64,000 nt of DNA from Durusdinium trenchii. Its lineage: Eukaryota > Sar > Dinophyceae > Suessiales > Symbiodiniaceae. The position numbers and the translations under genes were made by a program. The stretch covers positions 471,523 to 535,522 of the forward strand of contig CAXAMN010026450.1 in the NCBI GenBank assembly GCA_963970005.1. Direction: 5' to 3'. Of the stretch, positions 12,487 to 24,300 are shown piece by piece. The notes under the pieces were generated by a model, which was not told the origin of the DNA, made no database searches, and worked only from the letters and a program-made list of their open reading frames with translations. Every line of letters starts with the position of its first letter. Positions within the stretch are counted from its first letter, which is position 1.

Positions 12487-13995
12487 CATATATATATATA
12501 TATATATACATATTATAGAGAGTTCTCCACCCCTCCTCATCTCTCTCTCTCTCTCTATCTCGCGCTCATTCTTCTGCAGCGCTGACAGTCGAGCTGTAAG
12601 AAGCTGTGTGGGCACATACAACCACAGTATATAGTATACAGTTCTAGGATGTTCGTCTGGTCCTTTTCTTTCACCTTCTTTCAGCTCCATGTCTTCGTCT
12701 GGGCACACTTCCAGTTTGCACCGCAAAGGGGTATGTCAGCCGTGGGTCCTGGAAAAGGCCGAGATGAGAAACCACGGTCAACATAGATCTTTAAGTGTTT
12801 GTATGTCCTTGCTAGCAAGGTTTCAAGTTCGCCTTGCGGAACCATACCTTGCAAATAGTATACTTGCACAAAGCTTCCCGAATGTTCAATTGACCACTTG
12901 TCCGAGTCCTCCTGTTTGCCTCTCCATCCATGCCACCAAACTGCCATGACCAAACTAAAACAGAACGACAAAGAGATGAAGAGATTCACCAGACACCCCC
13001 TTTCACTCCTGAAAAAGACGGAAGCCTTGCACAAAGGCTTTTTGCCATGTGGCATTGCTTTTTTGCAGGATCCCCCACTTGTCACCACCTGGGCCGAAGT
13101 CACCTGAAAAGCAAAGAGCAATGGACAACGAAGGGGTGACTGTGCCAAAAGGGTCTAGTTGGACCAAATGCTTCATTGACCACAAATTGATCGCGAATGG
13201 TTTTCCTTGTGTCTAAGCCTTGAAAGCACACTGAAGAGGGCATATGAGCCCGCCCAGCTCTGTCGAATAATAGTAATATATTTATATAGAAATTTGAAAA
13301 ACATCTGAAACGATGTACAGTAAGCCCTGGAACCATAATTGTGCGCCACCTGACATAGAGAACCATAACACTCTTTTCAATTTTTTAGTTGGCGTGACGA
13401 CTTTCCTAGTGAACAATGAGTTGATTTGCAGCTCAGAAAGTGCACCTTCTATGCAGCCTTACACCACTTCCTCCAGTGCACCACCCTTGTGTCTCTCACA
13501 AGGTCGGACGATTCCCCCACCGTCAGATCCTGCAAACGTTGCGGGATTGCTTCCGATACCGTCGCGCACCCTCATGTGAGACACAATGTCAACCTATGAT
13601 TTATCAAGTTACCCTCCTAAATAAAGCTAAACGGTTTTACCGCTGGACCTAGATATCCCCAATCTGGCCTTTAAACAGTTGTCTTGAAAAAGACTCCTGC
13701 CTCCAAAGAAAGCAAGCAGCACAGCACAGCCACAACCACCACCACCACCAACAACCAATACCAAAACCTCCAGCCCTGTCCTTCCTACCAATACGACCAA
13801 TACTAAAACAGTATGTTAAGCCTATTTGAGGTCATGTGAGGAAGGGGGCCCCCCTTGATAAATCAGAGGTGGACATTACGCTTCCCAACCACTCTGGAGT
13901 CAGCTAAAGTGGCGTACCAAGAAAAGGGAAAAGGGAGAGTTTGCACAAACGAGTCAAGCACCTCAAACCAACTCCCACGACGGCAAGCTTTTGGC

Positions 13996-14026
<31 letters not shown>

Positions 14027-17000
14027 CCGTTGTCAAAGAGACCAACCAGTTTCAATCGCTCCTCATCTGACAGAAAAGCTTCACTTCCAAAGAATGCACC
14101 TTTCGGAAGTACTCGTCCGTTGGAGTTGTTGCCGTTTGAATCGCTTTGACCTGGGAAAAAGGTGACATTCTTGACATTTGATTTTGACAACATTTGCCAA
14201 AATCAAAAGGGTCAAGAGTGTCACTTTTTCAATCTTTTTCCCAGGTGAAAGCGATTCGAACAGCAACAAAACCTGCAGGATGTCTTCCACCAACAGCAGC
14301 TGCATACTGCAACTTTTGTCTCTTCCTGGTTTCTTCAAGAGTCCCTTGGGATCTGCTGTTGAACATGTCGTCCCAGCTGGATCAGCAGCGACTGTCCATG
14401 TCGTCGGGATCGGTCTCTTCCGCTCGAGAGAGCCGTGAAATCGGGTGTGAGATGCGGTGGTCTATACTACTTGCTGCTTGCTCTTCCAAGCATTGAGCAG
14501 TTCCTCACAAGTGCGGGTACGTGCGTAGATCTATTACTATATATGTGATTATATGTGTCTATGTACATGTTTGTGCATATGCAAAAAGGTGTTTGGTCTG
14601 AGGGCCTGGACTTTCTCAAGGTTGGGGCCACGGCTCCTATGCGCCCTCAAACAAGAAACAGCCAAGAGAACATTCTGGAGCCTACTAGGAATGAGGGACC
14701 TGCGTACTTTAAAGTGTGACAGGCGGCCAAGCGGAGTTTCAAGACGATCTCGACATCTACAGGTGCTGGCACGGTGTTCACGGAGTGCGAGTCCAAGTGC
14801 GCCAAGTGGCCCCGTAGAGTGCCGTAAGCAAAGACCTTCAAGACCTCACTCGGCAGCACGAGTGAGAAGAACCTCCTGGCCGCTAGAAGAGGTAAGAAGT
14901 AGCTAGTAGAAGAACAACTACTAGAATGCTACTACTTAGAACGCAGGATAGCGATCGCACTATTCATTTGGTTCCTAAAATTTTAACGTGTTTTTGGATG
15001 ACATGCAAACTCTACCGTGCTTCTCTGTCCGTGTGACTCGGAGAGTGGAATGCAACTGTCCAACCTGCCCTTGCCGTGGAACACGTCAGTGCCTCCAGTG
15101 TTTTTTCAACTTCTGGATCGTCGTCAAAGGCCGCCAGCTGTGACAAAATGTTCTGGAGCCAGGCGAGGGCAAGCAATGCTGAGAAAATGAATGACATCGC
15201 AACATCTTGCAACACATTCTAGCCCCTGATATGCCTGGTATGTGTCGTGAACATCCATTCATGCTCCCCTCACTAGTTGGGAAATCCTGTGAACTGCTAG
15301 TGGTGAGTGGCTACAAATTCTCAGCGGCTTTGCGCACCCAGAGCTTGGGTGTGCCGATGATGCATCTGAGCTATCTACTAGGCAACCACACACATCAAAC
15401 ATGAAGTGACACGTGTTAACTGCCAATAACCTTCAATAGCCCACCTCTTTCAGACTCGCCGGAAGCTGGTCAACATGTTTCGCTAAGTCCGCCTGGGCGG
15501 GGATTCCGACTGAGTCCGGTGATGTTTCTCCTCAACAGGGGTTCAATAAAGGGCTTTCAAACAAATTAATGATATCGATTCATGTCAATTCCGTGCATGA
15601 GACTCAACAGTAACTTTAGATACAACTTGATTCAGCCAGCTGCAGACTCGGCTTCCAACATTATATAAATTCCACCATTCATGAAAGGTGACAATACCTT
15701 GGCGTTCCTCTGCTGGGATGGTTTGACTGCAGCACAAAAGCTACAAACTTCTGATTCGCCTGGGCCTAAGAATGCACAACTTGTATAATTTGTTTTCAAT
15801 TGTGACAACCTCATGCAATCACCACAGCAACACCATGCACTATCAACTATGTCCTGTTAGGCAGAGTGCCACAAAGCTTGCAAACCCCACTTGACATGAC
15901 TTGTAGTGTCCAATGTGGCCTTTTTAATTCGCGGGTTGCACAGCACCTCTGCCACATCCTGCCATTGTGGTCGTCAAATCTACCGCACATATTCAACATA
16001 ACATATCCAAGAAAGGCCGCTGAAGAAAAGACAGCACGCACACACACACACACTTGCAAGCATAACACATTTTCAGATGCACTACATTGCACTGACAATT
16101 CATTCACCCCCGCAGTTGACCTACAGTCAGAAAATTGCATAAAATGGCATCTGTGCGGTTTTGTCCCTTGTCTTCATGTTCACGATCTTCGATGCCTCTG
16201 CATCATGCCCGCACTTTGCCAAGCTTGAGTGAAGTTGCGATCCCACCACAAGTGGCAAGGACGGCCTTCTCAATGCCTGACACAGCTTAGCTCATACTTG
16301 TAGGGCTTGGAACCAACCATGGCTTGATGCAAAATGCCAGTGTGACAAATTGATATGACTGAAGTGTCAGCGCAGCCGCCGATAGAACCTCCGATATTTA
16401 TATAATACATAAAAATACATAATATATACAGTATATATATACGTATATATTTATATATTTGGATATATTTAGTATATACCCTCTGTTCATCTCTTGTCCC
16501 TTTTCCACACGCGAAGCCATCTTGCCGCCTCGAAGCAGCTACATGCCTGGAGGCTAAAGGCGACTGAAGCGACATTGTTGCAAGAGCTGCACAATTTGTC
16601 TAGCATGGTTTCCGCACTTGAGATTCTGGCTTGAGCACCACGACCCGCTCTTTCCCACACTTGTGAGTCCCCGCAGTCCCCGCAGTGGTACAGCGGGCAC
16701 AGTTTACAGTCCTTTTGCATATGTCACCTGCGTGCCATCTCCCTAGCTTCCCTTCCAAACCCAAAAGCTGTCCGGGGCCCCAACCATCACAAGGGCTGCT
16801 GCAGTGAAACTGTCCGGCGCTGTAGAATCTGATTCTATTGTTGCTATATGTTCGGTCAAATGATAAACCTCGATTCTTGATGTGTTTGCACTCCATCAGT
16901 TCAATTGGTCAAACGAGCAGCATTCCATTTGCAGGTCCAAACTCCTTTTGACCAACAACCTTCCCAGTGTGGTGGTGGTTGGGACTTTGTGGTGGTGCTT

Positions 17001-20000
17001 CTGATTGATGGAGTTGGTGTCTAACAGGAGGCAACCACTGCCATAGGGTGTCATGTGTAAACAAGTATCTGAATTTATCCGAATTGGCATCCTGAGAGCT
17101 ACTGCTGCGGCCAAACATACACGAGATAACACAACCGTTGACCGCCATGTTAGAATGGAAAAGAAACATCGCACAAATCAAAACGGATTGCAAAACAAAG
17201 GCAACAATCTGCCAAACTGTGCTGATGGTTGCCATCACCTCATCTGGGTCACTTCCGGAAAGTATGCAAAAGAAACTGGAGACCTCGGCTCTCGTTTTCA
17301 TGGCTGGGTCGATGGCCCCTTTTCAGCAGGGCCAGCAAAATGCCCAGCCTTGCTCGAAGCTGGTGGTGGGTGGCAAGCATGACAAAAGCAACCTAACCCC
17401 ATGGACCCCATGCCAATGCATAATTTCGCCCATCGGATGTATGAATCTGAATGTCGCCTATGATTCGCTGTTGGTGAGAGCTGGTACGAGAAAAATTGCC
17501 CAGTGGGCATGCAGCAAGAAGAGAAGCGGAAATGAGCGTGAGTGGCTCGCAAGAAGAAGTGACTGATTGCGAACAGCTAGGGTGCTTTAGTGTCTGGAGT
17601 TTAGCATCACATACATGTATCTGGGGCGTGCAATCCGAAAGATTAAGCAGTGAATTGACTTTTTGGACATGCCAACATGAACTTCCAAAGTTCAGGTTCC
17701 CACAAATGCTGCCAAGTGACACAGCATTCATGCCGGCCAAGGTGTCGCCAATGGAAAGATTGGGTCGCACTGGTGGCTCCCCCGGCACACCTACGGTGCA
17801 TCCAAACAAACTTGTAGCTTGAGTGAAAACCCTATCCCTATCCTGCTCACTGAGCATAAGTCAACCGGGGATCTAAGCAAGAGTTACGCCCTCAGTCGCA
17901 AAAACAAACACCTGCATACTTCACAACACGGCTATGTCAAAAACTACCCAACTTCGATCCATCTCAAACAGTCATACAAGCGAGAGTAGAACAAGCGTCA
18001 TTGGGTTAGCCAAACAGTGGCTGAAAGCAAATCGATTGCCTGCCAGGGCAATGTATGATATGTGATCTTTATATAGGAATGACGGTATGGGGTGATTGCT
18101 GTAGTCGTACGGTCGGCTTAACTGAAGAAATCTGAAGAGCACGGCAACACATCTCTCATCCGAGGTGCCATTCACAAAGCGAAAGCCGCCGAAGCCCTCA
18201 CAGACTGAAGCAAAGCCAGGCTCTGCGGATCTCGGCCAGTCACGATCCAACAGTGCCAAAACGTGCCCCAACTCTGTAGTCTATGGCTTTTTGGGAGTGG
18301 GTATAGCGGAGCCAAGCAAGTGCTGGACACATAGCCAAATGGCTGAAGCATGCTATATATACTATATATATGTGCGTGTGAGTGTGTGCATTTTTACTTA
18401 TACTTTTTGTTTTTACAGTAACATCTTTTAAATAGAGCCTGCAAGCGATTAGACTGCAACAACCCATGCCAACTGTGATTGGCTATGCTCAAAGCAGTGA
18501 GTGAACCAAGAATAGTCACTGCATGACAATGTCACCACATGACGGCAAATTAAGTGACCTCCTAAATTGCAGCCACGGCTCTTTGGCCCAGTTTGACCAT
18601 AGCCCGACCTTGAGATCTCTGATGTGCTCAATCCGCTGCAAATAGACCCTTCATGACCCTGCCATAAACTTGTGTGTCAATGACGCTGAGTTGAGTGGGC
18701 AGAATTCTTAATGCAGCAAAAAGGCACACGGGCTACAATAAGTCCAGGATTCTCCTCCGCAAGCCGGTCTCATAGCCCACTACATCCCACTAGGAAATTC
18801 GCATCCTTTTCCATTTATGTTCCAACCTTCAAACTCGTACTGGTGTGGTATGTTCATAACTCCCAAGCAGGTCCGCGCTGAAGTGTTAAATTTCAATCAA
18901 ACAAGCAGGCAAGTAGCAACTATATAAGTAGATGCAAACGGAGCTACCACCTCTCATTTGTCTCAGGATTCCAACGTACCCATCAACCGTCTCCTGTCGT
19001 AAAGTCTCTGGTGCCATGCCCCATCGCTCAAGGGTGCCTGGTTTAAAGTTTTCCACCAGCACATCCTCGGCATCATCTCAACTTGTCTGTCGGGCCGTGG
19101 GACAGGCAAAACACATGAAAAAGTCATGCAAATATTGCACTCACACCTCGAAAGTGAAAGACTATGAAAAAAACAACGCTACCAGTATGATCTTGCAACC
19201 ACAGAGTTCGGATCACCTCAATGGAAACGGCTTCTTCACCTCTCCTGCCTGCAGTTTTTTGCTGAGTTTCTGTTGGGGTCATTCATGTTCTAAAATCTCT
19301 TACATAATTGCAACCTCTGTTGAAAGCTGAGGCAACGGCAGCATGACCTGGAGGCAAGAACAGGCAACATCGCGCTCCAGATCTTCCGTTCCAGTGTAGT
19401 TTCACTTTCGCTCTTCAAAGCTTGGAAACCCATATCTTCGCTTACGTTTTGACACTTCCTCGGGCGTCAGAACATCACAAAATATGTTTTGTATGCGGGA
19501 ACACGAAGAGAAATAGTGCTGGTATCAAATTCTCTGGGCCTAGAATCGCTTAGAACCGTCAAGCACTGATGCAAACTGATTCTTATCCCAACCTGTAAGC
19601 TTCTTCAGCAACTCGCGGCCCTTTGGCTGTCGTAGATCCAGCGCTAGGCTCCGCTTGTTTCGAGCTATGCCTGGCGAGCATGTTTTCCAGCAGCTGAAAG
19701 GAGGGACACTACTCAAGGTCTATATGTCTATATATATATATGGTTCTCTAGTGATTGTTTCATATTGTGTCATTACAAGGGTTCTGGAATCATTCCACCT
19801 TGCAGGGAACTGCTTCGAGATCGGCCCAATTATCAACGCACTAAATACATCCGAGGCACTCTGCCACCAAAGGCTTGTCTGGGTCTGACCTCGGTTCAGC
19901 ATGGGTGTCACAAGAGCATACAAGAGCCAATTGCTAGTCCAAACTCAGCAAAGTGATTCAGGTTTGGCAGGAAAATCTAGCAACAGCTCGCGTCCGTAAC

Positions 20001-20175
20001 CTTTGGACAGTCCTTGTGACCTTCGTGAACAAAAAGGTTGCTTCAGCAAAACGCCTGGCTGACATTGCTGCTGTGATCGGGAGGCCAAGGTCTACCCGTA
20101 TTTGGTGATCACCGCCAAGCAGCTATCAAGAATTCTCCACTTGCGAATGCCATCTCCGACTTCAGGCGGCTCCAC
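6717..20175 (-). CDS. CaiB/BaiF-type (family III) CoA-transferase, split gene, both ends incomplete
   Basis: Family III CoA-transferases move CoA between acids through an aspartyl-CoA anhydride; the substrate cannot be told here. Exons on the minus strand, in transcript order: 20124-20175 (VEPPEVGDGIRKW), 19593-19670 (KRSLALDLRQPKGRE), about 18985-19076 (DVLVENFKPGTLERWG), 18574-18608 (SGYGQTGP), 18169-18222 (PGFASVCEGFGGFRF), 17713-17790 (PGEPPVRPNLSIGDTLAG), 17317-17352 (LGILLALLKR), 8786-8835 (GQDVDASIAESVFSLLE), 7945-8025 (SLTGIVPTGTYPCK), 7719-7778 (IGANGDSLFKRLMN), 7625-7651, 7417-7458 (DPRFAENSGRCKHQ) and about 6717-6761 (LLDQAIIEWTSS). Reading phase is kept across nearly every join. 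The first exons, expected between 20.2 and 21.3 kb, were not found. The last exons lie beyond element A. The catalytic Asp is likely the one in the 18.2-17.3 kb region, but I did not assign it. Confidence 0.88.
8674..8747. repeat. Interleaved inverted repeat with TACTAGTAACAAG core
   Basis: Left arms at 8674-8694 and 8684-8703 are matched, with one or two mismatches or a small gap, by the reverse complements of 8714-8734 and 8724-8747. The core (C/T)TACTAGTAACAAG is close to units repeated at 29161-29277, so it appears to be a dispersed short element. Confidence 0.7.
8980..15205 (-). CDS. Unrecognised split gene or exon set nested in the CoA-transferase intron
   Basis: Several minus-strand blocks look coding and are bounded by AG acceptors and GC or GT donors. 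They are 15075-15205 (SALLALAWLQNILSQL), about 14702-14875 (FFSLVLPSEVLKVFAYGT), about 14273-14378 (TRKRQKLQYAAAVGG), about 13970-14150 (LPKGAFFGSEAFLSDEER with an 11-Ala run), about 10335-10445 (VDVMPTEPGPVVKALIYH), about 9230-9420 (RLAKEDQFAVKSPAATT) and 8980-9135 (VDFLKESFVALAGLSDKG). I recognise no family and cannot show that all blocks belong to one transcript. Gaps such as 10.5-13.9 kb hold no clear exon. The first ATG and the stop were not located. Confidence 0.4.
12448..12560. repeat. Compound microsatellite (TCA)n-(TA)n-(CT)n
   Basis: About 13 TCA units (12448-12486) run directly into about 11 TA units (12488-12509). A CT tract follows at about 12540-12556. Frames through the block are low-complexity His/Ser runs and are not genes. 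Confidence 0.95.
13998..14026. repeat. (GCA/TGC)n triplet run
   Basis: Nine to ten CAG/GCA triplets. In the minus-strand exon-like block around 13970-14150 it would encode an 11-residue Ala run following LVGLFDNG. Confidence 0.9.
14130..14280. repeat. Stem-loop (inverted repeat) forming a probable short intron
   Basis: On the + strand GAATCGCTTTGACCTGGGAA near 14138-14157 is mirrored by TTCCCAGGTGAAAGCGATTC near 14237-14256. The inner arms (AAAAGGTGACATTCTTGAC and GTCAAGAGTGTCACTTTTT) also pair. The whole is an imperfect hairpin of about 60-bp arms. On the minus strand it supplies a TTTTTCCCAG acceptor before the LPKGAFFG block, so it looks like a hairpin-forming intron. Confidence 0.6.
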
Positions 20176-21306
20176 CTCATCTGCAGTGGAACACAGTTGT
20201 CAAGCATTGGATTTGCCATCGCAATGGCCAGCAGCTGGAAAACTTCCATTCGATCCCATCCTCAAGGAGTTCAGCTTTACCCAAACACACCCAATGTACT
20301 GCCCCCATCAATGTGACTCAAACAAGCTTAGAGAACATCTAACACCTGAGAATACAACCAGCAAATCCAAAGCCGTGCGATGATGAGAGCAAGGAATGCT
20401 GACATAAGACCTGCTGATTCGCATGTCTCTTCTTTTCACCTGATTCGCATCGCTGACACTGACCCCCCTAGTGTCTCCCACCTGTACAAGCTGCAGAAGC
20501 TGCAGAAGCTGTGCCGATCGGATTGGCTCGACTCAGGTGTTCCCCCCACTAAGCGGTCCCACCCTCGGAGCAAGCGGTTGCCGTGGCAACAAGTCCAAAC
20601 AAAAAGAACAGGTGCTAAAAATGCGAAAGTTGGAACCTGATGGGTCAAGGTGGCAGGAATAGCAACAAGCTTCCGCGGATTCTTCCAGACCCTGCCATTG
20701 ATTTGGAGGTTGGAACAACACTTGTTCACCCCAACAGCAGATTTTGAGGACATGTTGCCCGCCTTTCCTTTCTTGGCTCTGTCGGGACAAGGCGATCCTT
20801 TTCATTTTCTCGTGCGTCCAAATATCAAGGGAACGACATCTGGCCTACGGAATCGTCTTGCGGGACAATTCATTCTCTCCCCAGAATTGTCTTGCGGAAC
20901 TACTTTCCATCTGCATGAGAAGAGAGGATACATGAGAAATGTTGTGTGTGTGAGAGGTCGGCAGTTCTTAGTTGATCAACAAGTTTGCTGAAGTTCAGAT
21001 CAAGGACCCGCTCCACTCATCATCGCTCATCAGCCAATATCCAATGGTCCAGTGTCATTCGGCTCAGGTAGGCTGACACTACATTGGATCAAAAATCGAT
21101 GAGATCATCTCCAAACGAATCTTTTGCAATTCATCACCTCCGGCTGAAATGCTCAACTGCCGTCCTTCTTGACAGGATTTGACAGGATTGACCAAAAAAT
21201 TATGCAAATTATATACAGTATTTACAAATTGGCGCATGATGGCGCATGCAACAGTTCTACAGTTTCGACTGCAAAGCAACGAAGTGGCACTACGGCCGGA
21301 CTCCTG

Positions 21307-24300
21307 CTAAGGATTCAAAGCTGAGCGGCGGGATTTCTTGGACAAAGCCCCTTCCATGATGGCTCTCTTTTGCTTCTGCACCTCCAGAATGCGCTCCTGG
21401 ATTCTGAAGAGCAACGTGACCTCTCCAATGTGAATGACCTACACTAAGTACAGGCTGTAATACTCATCCGTCAAAGAAATACAAAACGACAAAGTAGCCA
21501 GTGTGGATGAGGCCGCTGGGCAAACATATTTCCCTACATCAAAGGTCGCCAGTTACTTTTTTCATTCAACACGCGACCCTCCTGCTCCCTAACTATATAC
21601 AGTAATATGGTACGTATCTGCTCAACTGTGATCAATCATTGTGTCATGTCTTGAGCATTCGCAGTTACAGTGGCCAAAACTGTATCAGATCAAGTGGTAT
21701 GTTTTAACTATATAGTTCCAAGGTGTGCAAATAGGTTCTTATTCTCATTGCTCCCAAAGTCGCGTGATGTGCTTTGCCAGTGGTGAGGTGGCATATCGAT
21801 ACGCATTGGCGAAGTCGAACATGTTTACGGCTGGTGAACCGATGTGAAGCGCAGATGGTTTAATTGTTTAACTCGCTCTGTCGGGGCTGAGGCGAGATCA
21901 ATAATGTGACATGTTCTGTGCCAATGTACCGGTGACAAGTACAGTATAGTGGTGGCTTATTTGTGGCGGCCATGACGCTGGACTGGAGATTGTCGTGGGT
22001 GTTGGGTGTTGGGTGCTTCTTGCAGCTGCTGCACTGACTGGTGGACTGCGTCAAGTGCCATGCTCAAGCGCCGGTGACGCAGTGCTTCCTCGTTGGTGTC
22101 TCTAAATCCGGTTGTTTCCACCAACTACCTAAGTTCTTGAAGGAAGGAGTGCTCCAGCGAGAAAGCGCTTGCTTTCATGAGAAGCTGGGATCGCATCACG
22201 TGTGCGCATACTCGACTTCTGGATGTTTCAATATGTCTCACCATGTTTCACTTCCCGCCGCACCCTCGGCATCTGTTTACCAACACAGCCTCCACAGTGC
22301 GCTCTGCCACAAAACGCAATGCTCGTACATCACGGCGTTGGCCCAAGCGGTGCAAGCGATCAATGGCTTGGTCCTTTCTGGCAGCCAGCACAATAGCCGA
22401 ACACACGGCGGAAATGGTGAGTGATTGTGTTTATGCCTCTCAACCTGCAATGATCTTGACTTTGATGAGTAATTGAACACAAAAGTTTCAAAAGAGCCAA
22501 CTTAAAGGACAACCATTGACAAAGGAAAGCGAATTACGTTTCATGGGGATATTGATGCATTGTTGATGAATTGTCCTGCTGGCCAGCCTTTCCATCAAGC
22601 AGTCGGGACAAGGCGCTAGCCGCTAGCGTGTGATAATTATTGTTATTCCCAAGAAAGTATCCTACCTCAAGGTGTCATCTCATTTAAGGGCCCTGATCCC
22701 ATCCTCCACTGCCGGGTTCCACCACCTCTGTGCGGGCGCTATGGCAAGATCATGCAAGATCTTCATATTTTGTGCAACGTGTTTCTAAGACCGCCAAGCC
22801 AAAACTTCTCATAGTCATACTGGTTCGTTGAGGGAGAAGTATTTCCGAACTGTGCAAAGACCAAGGTCTATAAAAAGAATCAATCTATCCCCACCCAAGC
22901 AGCTCTTTGCGAGGTGGCTGTCAAGTGCACAAGCAAATATACTGGTGGGGAAATCTTACAGGGACTCGGTAATGATCGTGAGGAATTTTGCAGGAAGGCT
23001 TTCCGGGTGGGGCCTGCAGCAGCAAAGGTCAAAATTATCCAACAACCCCAACGCTGCCGGGGTCAGGAATCAGAAACAACTGCATGGACCTGAAAGGGTG
23101 GCCACGCATACGGTCTAACCCCAGAACACTTTGCGTATATAAGGCTTTTGATCAAAATTGCTGGGCCCTGCCATCGATGCACTTCTACAAAGTGTTCCAG
23201 CATGAGCTGAGTAATTCTGATTGGGTTCCGGGCGGGTCGATCAGTAGCACATGATCAGCAGCTGTGAGGTTCAAGCCTGCAACGCACACACAAATTGCAC
23301 ATTTATCATCCACGCGGTCCCTAATCCCATAAAGGACCGAGCGCTTGTATAAAGTATACAGGTTGAGGTAGGCCAAGCGGATTGATGGGAGTGGCACAAA
23401 CAGCCGGCCATCCAAGTGCGTCTGCTTCCAGGCAACTGCCGCAACTGCTTTCTAGAGTCACATCACCATGGCCACATGCACACACAGGGACCAACTCAAG
23501 CTGTACCCTGGAGCTGCTGTCGGCTTAGCTATTGGTACCCTCCATCACTCTGTCCACAATCAACTCCACATCATCAAACAGGGAATCAACACGAGTAGCG
23601 ACAACACCCTGAGATGCGTATGCAGGCAATTGCCGATCTGCTACAATTAGCCAATTCACTCAAGAAGGCTACTGTAATGAAATGAACATGAATCAACTTC
23701 AAAGAGCATAAAGGGGCCATGGGGTCAGAGATTTCTTTTGATTGAATATGCGGTATAGTATATATGCTCATCAGGTCATCCATCTACGCCTGTCCCGGCA
23801 GCTTTCAAGCTGCAAAGCATGACCTGCGCGCCGCTAGAACAGCTAAGATAGCACTTGGAGAGTCAAATCATGTCAAATCAAACTTGATGAAATAGTTATA
23901 TACTACGCAATATATCAAAATAATAAGAAAACATATACATATATGCTGTATATATAACTTCGTTTGATTTGACAGTGCCTCCAGTCAGGGCTGTAGTGTG
24001 CACTGGCAGAGGCTGCGCTCTAAACTTCAAAGACTGAAGAGAATGCATGTCGTAGCACAAAAGAGATTAAAAGGGAGGTTACGGCCTCCTTTAATAGGGC
24101 CTTTACAATTATTTGGTTATCATTATCTCTTAATTATTATTGTCAGCCTTGTTGGCAGTATATAGCTTGATCCCGCTTCCCAAGAACATAGCCCGAAATG
24201 TTTCAGTTCGGTCCTGGATGTGGGTGTGTCCGGCGAAGCTCTGCTGTGCATTAACCCGGGCGTCATGATTCATGGACCCATCCAAGCGAACGAAGGGCAA

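Larger units (their letters stand above)
8836..17316 (-). other. 8.5-kb intron of the CoA-transferase gene
   Basis: The upstream exon ends AAA AGG G before a GC donor, and the downstream exon begins GT CAA after an AG acceptor. Joined, they give a continuous KRGQDVDAS, typical of this family. The intron is far longer than the others in the gene (mostly 0.1-1 kb) and contains exon-like blocks listed separately, microsatellites and a palindromic repeat. Confidence 0.7.

Noticed and set aside
13863-14070. Poly-Ser/poly-Leu frames around the CAG run
   Set aside because: They only read the triplet repeat in other frames.
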